Source: Oceanicaulis sp. BBD 1991-10 (lineage in GTDB: Bacteria; Pseudomonadota; Alphaproteobacteria; Caulobacterales; Maricaulaceae). Taken from it: a stretch of DNA of 40,310 nucleotides. How positions within the stretch are numbered: the stretch's first letter is position 1; every line of letters begins with the position of its first letter. The translations under genes were made by a program, and so were the position numbers. Below the pieces are notes generated by a model. The model searched no databases. It was given only the letters and a program-made list of their open reading frames with translations, and was not told the DNA's origin. This document shows positions 37,868 to 40,310 of this stretch, in pieces. Location of the stretch: assembly GCA_001657295.1 (NCBI GenBank), contig LYSW01000022.1, positions 1-40,310 of the forward strand. The letters are read 5' to 3'.

Positions 37868-39844
37868 CTATTGCTCGGTCGGCGTGTCCTCGCCGAGGCG
37901 GCCCAGAAGCGCAGCGATGGGGTCGGACGCGTCCTCAGGCGCGTCTTCGGACCCGGTCTGCGGCGTCTGGGGCGCAGCGGTCTCAGCCTCGGCGCTGAGC
38001 AGGGAGGCGATGGGGTCGGTGTTGCGGCCGGCCAGCAGGGCGTCCAGGCTTGCCGGATAGACCGGCGCGGCTTCGATGAATCGGGCGAAGATCCGGGCGG
38101 GTCCGGCCCCGCCGACGGCGCCTTCGGTGGGCGTGAAATCGTCATTGCCCATCCACACCACGGCGGCCAGTCCGCTCGACCAGCCGGCGAACCAGGCGTC
38201 GCGGCTGTCATTGGTGGTGCCGGTCTTGCCGCGCACCTCTCGGCCGGCGACCGCCGCGCCCCGCGAGGTTCCGTAGGCCACCGAGGCGGAAAACAGCTGA
38301 TCCATCTGCGCCAGGACGCGCCCCGCCAGCGCCAGATCGCCTTGAGACGGGGTGCGTTCGAACAGCCGTTCGCCCTCGCCGGTGTCGATCGCGGTGATGG
38401 CGTGCAATTCCACGCTGCGCCCGCCATTCATGAAGGGCAGATAGGCGCCGGCGAGCTCCAGGGGCGTGACCTCATAGGCGCCCAGCGCCAGCGAGCGGGT
38501 GTTCTGAAGCGGACTTTCAATGCCCATGCGCCGCGCGGTGCGCAACACCCAGCCCCGGCCGGCCGCATCGGAGACCTGAACCGCGACGGCGTTGGAGGAG
38601 CGGGCGAAGGCGCGCTCGAGGCTCATCTCGCCTTCATAGCGGCCGTTATAATTCTCCGGCGCCCAATCGCCATACTGGACCGGCGCGTCCTCAAACACGT
38701 CCTGCGGGCTATAGCCCGCCTCCATGGCGGTGAGATAGACGAAGGGTTTAAACGCCGAACCGGGCTGGCGGCGGGCGTTGACCGCGCGATTGAACGGCGC
38801 GCGTTCATAGTCGGACCCGCCGACCATGGCGGCGACGCCGCCCGTGCCGTCCAGCGCGATCAGCGCGCCTTCGCTGGCGCCGCGCGCCCAGTCCGGCGTG
38901 CTCAAGCCCAGGCGCAAGGCGGCTTCGGCGGCGCGCTGGGCGTTGACATCGAGCGTCGTGCGCACGACCAGGTCGCCCTCATGGCCGCCGGACAATTCGC
39001 GCACCTGCGGCAGGACCCAGTCGGCGAACCAACCCGCGCCGGGGCTGGAGGCGCCGCGCGAAACCCGGACCGGAATCTGCGCGGCTTCAATGCGCTCGGC
39101 TTCGGTGATCCGGCGGGAGGCCAGCATCAGGTCCAGCACCACGGTGGCGCGGACGCTGGCGCGGGTGGCGTCATTGGTCGGCGCATAGCGCGACGGCGCT
39201 TTTAGAAGGCCCGCAAGCAGCGCGGCCTCGCCGATCGACAATTGGTCGGCCGGCTTGCCGAAATAGCGCCGCGAGGCGGCCTCCGCGCCCCAGGCGCCGG
39301 CGCCGAAATAGACCCGGTTTAGATAGAGCGCGAGGATTTCATCCTTGCTGAACCGGCGCTCCAGCCAGAGCGCCAGCATCATCTCCTGGGCCTTGCGCCG
39401 ATAGGTGCGTTCAGACGTCAGGAAGAGATTCTTCGCCAATTGCTGGGTGATGGTCGAGCCGCCCTGCACCACCCGGCCGGCGCGCAGATTGGCGAGCGCG
39501 GCGCGGCTCGTGCCGATCAAATCGACGCCGAAATGGCCATAAAAGCGCCGGTCCTCCACCGCCAGAACGGCGTCGACCAGGTGCTGCGGCAGGGCCTCGG
39601 CCTGGATCGCCTCCTGGCTCACTTCTCCGCGCCGGGCGATGGTTCGGCCGTTCCGATCCAAAAGCACCACCTCGCCGGACCGCGGCGCGGCCTCAAGTCC
39701 GGACAGATCCGGCAGCGTGCGCGCCAGATGCACCATCCACACGCCGACGCCCAGCACGGCGAGCAGGCCAAGGCTGGCCACCGCCCGGGCGAGCGGGCGC
39801 GGTCTGGCGGATCTGGCGCGGGTGCGAGAGCGGCGCGCAGCCAT
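37868..39844 (-). CDS. Class A penicillin-binding protein (PBP1A type)
   Basis: 658 residues; bifunctional peptidoglycan synthase. A basic N-terminus and one membrane helix (about 19-40) precede the glycosyltransferase 51 domain with catalytic E97 in AVEDRRFYGHFG and GGSTITQQLAKNLFL. The transpeptidase domain has S363-A-F-K366, S416-S-N418 and K540-TGTT. An acidic, Pro/Ala-rich tail closes the protein. ATG 39844 is chosen because AAGG sits nine bases upstream; ATG 39853 and TTG 39880 are alternatives. It polymerises and crosslinks glycan strands at the outer face of the inner membrane. Confidence 0.95.
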   Translation of the reverse strand: MAARRSRTRARSARPRPLARAVASLGLLAVLGVGVWMVHLARTLPDLSGLEAAPRSGEVVLLDRNGRTIARRGEVSQEAIQAEALPQHLVDAVLAVEDRRFYGHFGVDLIGTSRAALANLRAGRVVQGGSTITQQLAKNLFLTSERTYRRKAQEMMLALWLERRFSKDEILALYLNRVYFGAGAWGAEAASRRYFGKPADQLSIGEAALLAGLLKAPSRYAPTNDATRASVRATVVLDLMLASRRITEAERIEAAQIPVRVSRGASSPGAGWFADWVLPQVRELSGGHEGDLVVRTTLDVNAQRAAEAALRLGLSTPDWARGASEGALIALDGTGGVAAMVGGSDYERAPFNRAVNARRQPGSAFKPFVYLTAMEAGYSPQDVFEDAPVQYGDWAPENYNGRYEGEMSLERAFARSSNAVAVQVSDAAGRGWVLRTARRMGIESPLQNTRSLALGAYEVTPLELAGAYLPFMNGGRSVELHAITAIDTGEGERLFERTPSQGDLALAGRVLAQMDQLFSASVAYGTSRGAAVAGREVRGKTGTTNDSRDAWFAGWSSGLAAVVWMGNDDFTPTEGAVGGAGPARIFARFIEAAPVYPASLDALLAGRNTDPIASLLSAEAETAAPQTPQTGSEDAPEDASDPIAALLGRLGEDTPTEQ

Positions 39845-39933
39845 ATCGCTCATCCTTGTTTCATCGGCGTGCGGCGACAATGCTCAGGTGAGCCCAACGC
39901 GGTTAAGGTCTCGTGAACTTTGTCGGTGCGAAA

Positions 39934-39960
39934 CGCCCGCTCGCCCTTGCGGTGCGGGCG
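39934..39960. repeat. Hairpin upstream of the small lipoprotein gene
   Basis: CGCCCGC (39934-39940) and GCGGGCG (39954-39960) pair perfectly with a 13-base loop, in the divergent region between the penicillin-binding protein and the lipoprotein. Its role is unknown. Confidence 0.35.
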
Positions 39961-40019
39961 TCGAGACGTGATCATGACGCCTGCGCGGCCAAGGCCTTGC
40001 GCGGAGTGAGGGGTGATCC

Positions 40020-40223
40020 ATGACCAAGACACGCTGGGCGCAGGGCGCCGTTCTGGCCTTAGGCGCAGCGCTGTTGAGCGCCTGCGCGATCGTGCCGGAG
40101 GGCGAGGCCATCTGCACCGAGGGCGGTCCGAACGCGCCGGGCTGGCCCTATTGCGCGCCGTCCGATCCGGGCGGGCCGGGCCCGGCGGACGATCCCATCG
40201 ACCCCACGGGGGGCCGCGGTTAA
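40020..40223 (+). CDS. Small lipoprotein
   Basis: 67 residues. The lipoprotein signal runs to LLSAC, with C22 as the lipidated residue. The mature part is 46 residues, rich in Pro, Gly and Asp, with two further cysteines (in AICTEG and PYCAPS) that could form a disulfide. GAGGGGTG just upstream supports the ATG. No family is recognised. The remaining 40224-40310 shows nothing I can name. Confidence 0.75.
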   Translation: MTKTRWAQGAVLALGAALLSACAIVPEGEAICTEGGPNAPGWPYCAPSDPGGPGPADDPIDPTGGRG

Positions 40224-40310
40224 CCCGGATTCTTGACGTCTAATAGGGCGCGAAGTCCGCCCCTTGCGTACGCATGACCGGCGGCAGCCCGGTCCTTCCG
40301 CGCCGCGCCC

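Overview
The window is about 40 kb of high-GC DNA. Gene content suggests an alphaproteobacterium, probably close to the Maricaulis/Oceanicaulis/Hyphomonas type of marine bacteria. The supporting features are a LytTR regulator with seven membrane helices, an NDUFA9-like protein coupled to HslV, a MEST-like hydrolase, YggT, MipA/OmpV and many secreted enzymes. This placement is inference; no rRNA is present.

Layout. 1-7.7 kb: a MEST-like alpha/beta hydrolase, then a LysR regulator divergent from a secreted beta-propeller protein, then an N-acyl-D-amino-acid deacylase-type amidohydrolase followed by a penicillin-acylase-type N-terminal-nucleophile hydrolase. A 48-bp 3' remnant of a second MEST-like hydrolase lies before the amidohydrolase. 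7.8-11 kb: a membrane LytTR regulator divergent from a beta-lactamase-fold lipoprotein. 11-15.4 kb: NDUFA9-like/hslV (4-base overlap), tRNA-Leu(CAG), a small secreted protein, YggT, a soluble histidine kinase and tRNA-Ala(CGC). Both tRNAs are followed directly by copies of a repeat of about 195 bp. 15.3-17 kb: a small cupin-like gene and a COG0523 (CobW-type) metallochaperone GTPase, divergent around a near-consensus Zur operator. 17-18.1 kb: an SDR-family epimerase-like protein.

18.2-32.5 kb is the most unusual part. An HlyD-type adaptor gene and a C39-peptidase ABC exporter gene flank an AT-rich cargo region. The cargo holds a double-glycine-leader, Ala/Gly-rich bacteriocin-like precursor, a four-helix membrane protein that could be its immunity protein, and a SnoaL-like gene broken by an in-frame stop. 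A 43-codon, previously unlisted peptide gene on the minus strand just after hlyD carries a related leader. A 2757-residue trimeric autotransporter adhesin with YadA-type heads, several necks, heptad coiled coils and a YadA anchor follows immediately. Together this resembles a colicin-V/microcin-type peptide export locus placed beside a giant adhesin; TolC would have to be supplied from elsewhere.

32.5-40.3 kb: a KefB/C-type cation/proton antiporter convergent with the adhesin, a two-gene unit (a beta-rich, Ser/Thr-rich protein of unknown function plus a DNase I-fold hydrolase), a MipA/OmpV outer-membrane protein, a small secreted protein, a class A penicillin-binding protein and a small lipoprotein.

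The main candidates for new biology are the peptide-export locus with two unlike precursors, the possible pore-former/nuclease pair, and the tRNA-linked repeat whose hairpin covaries between copies.
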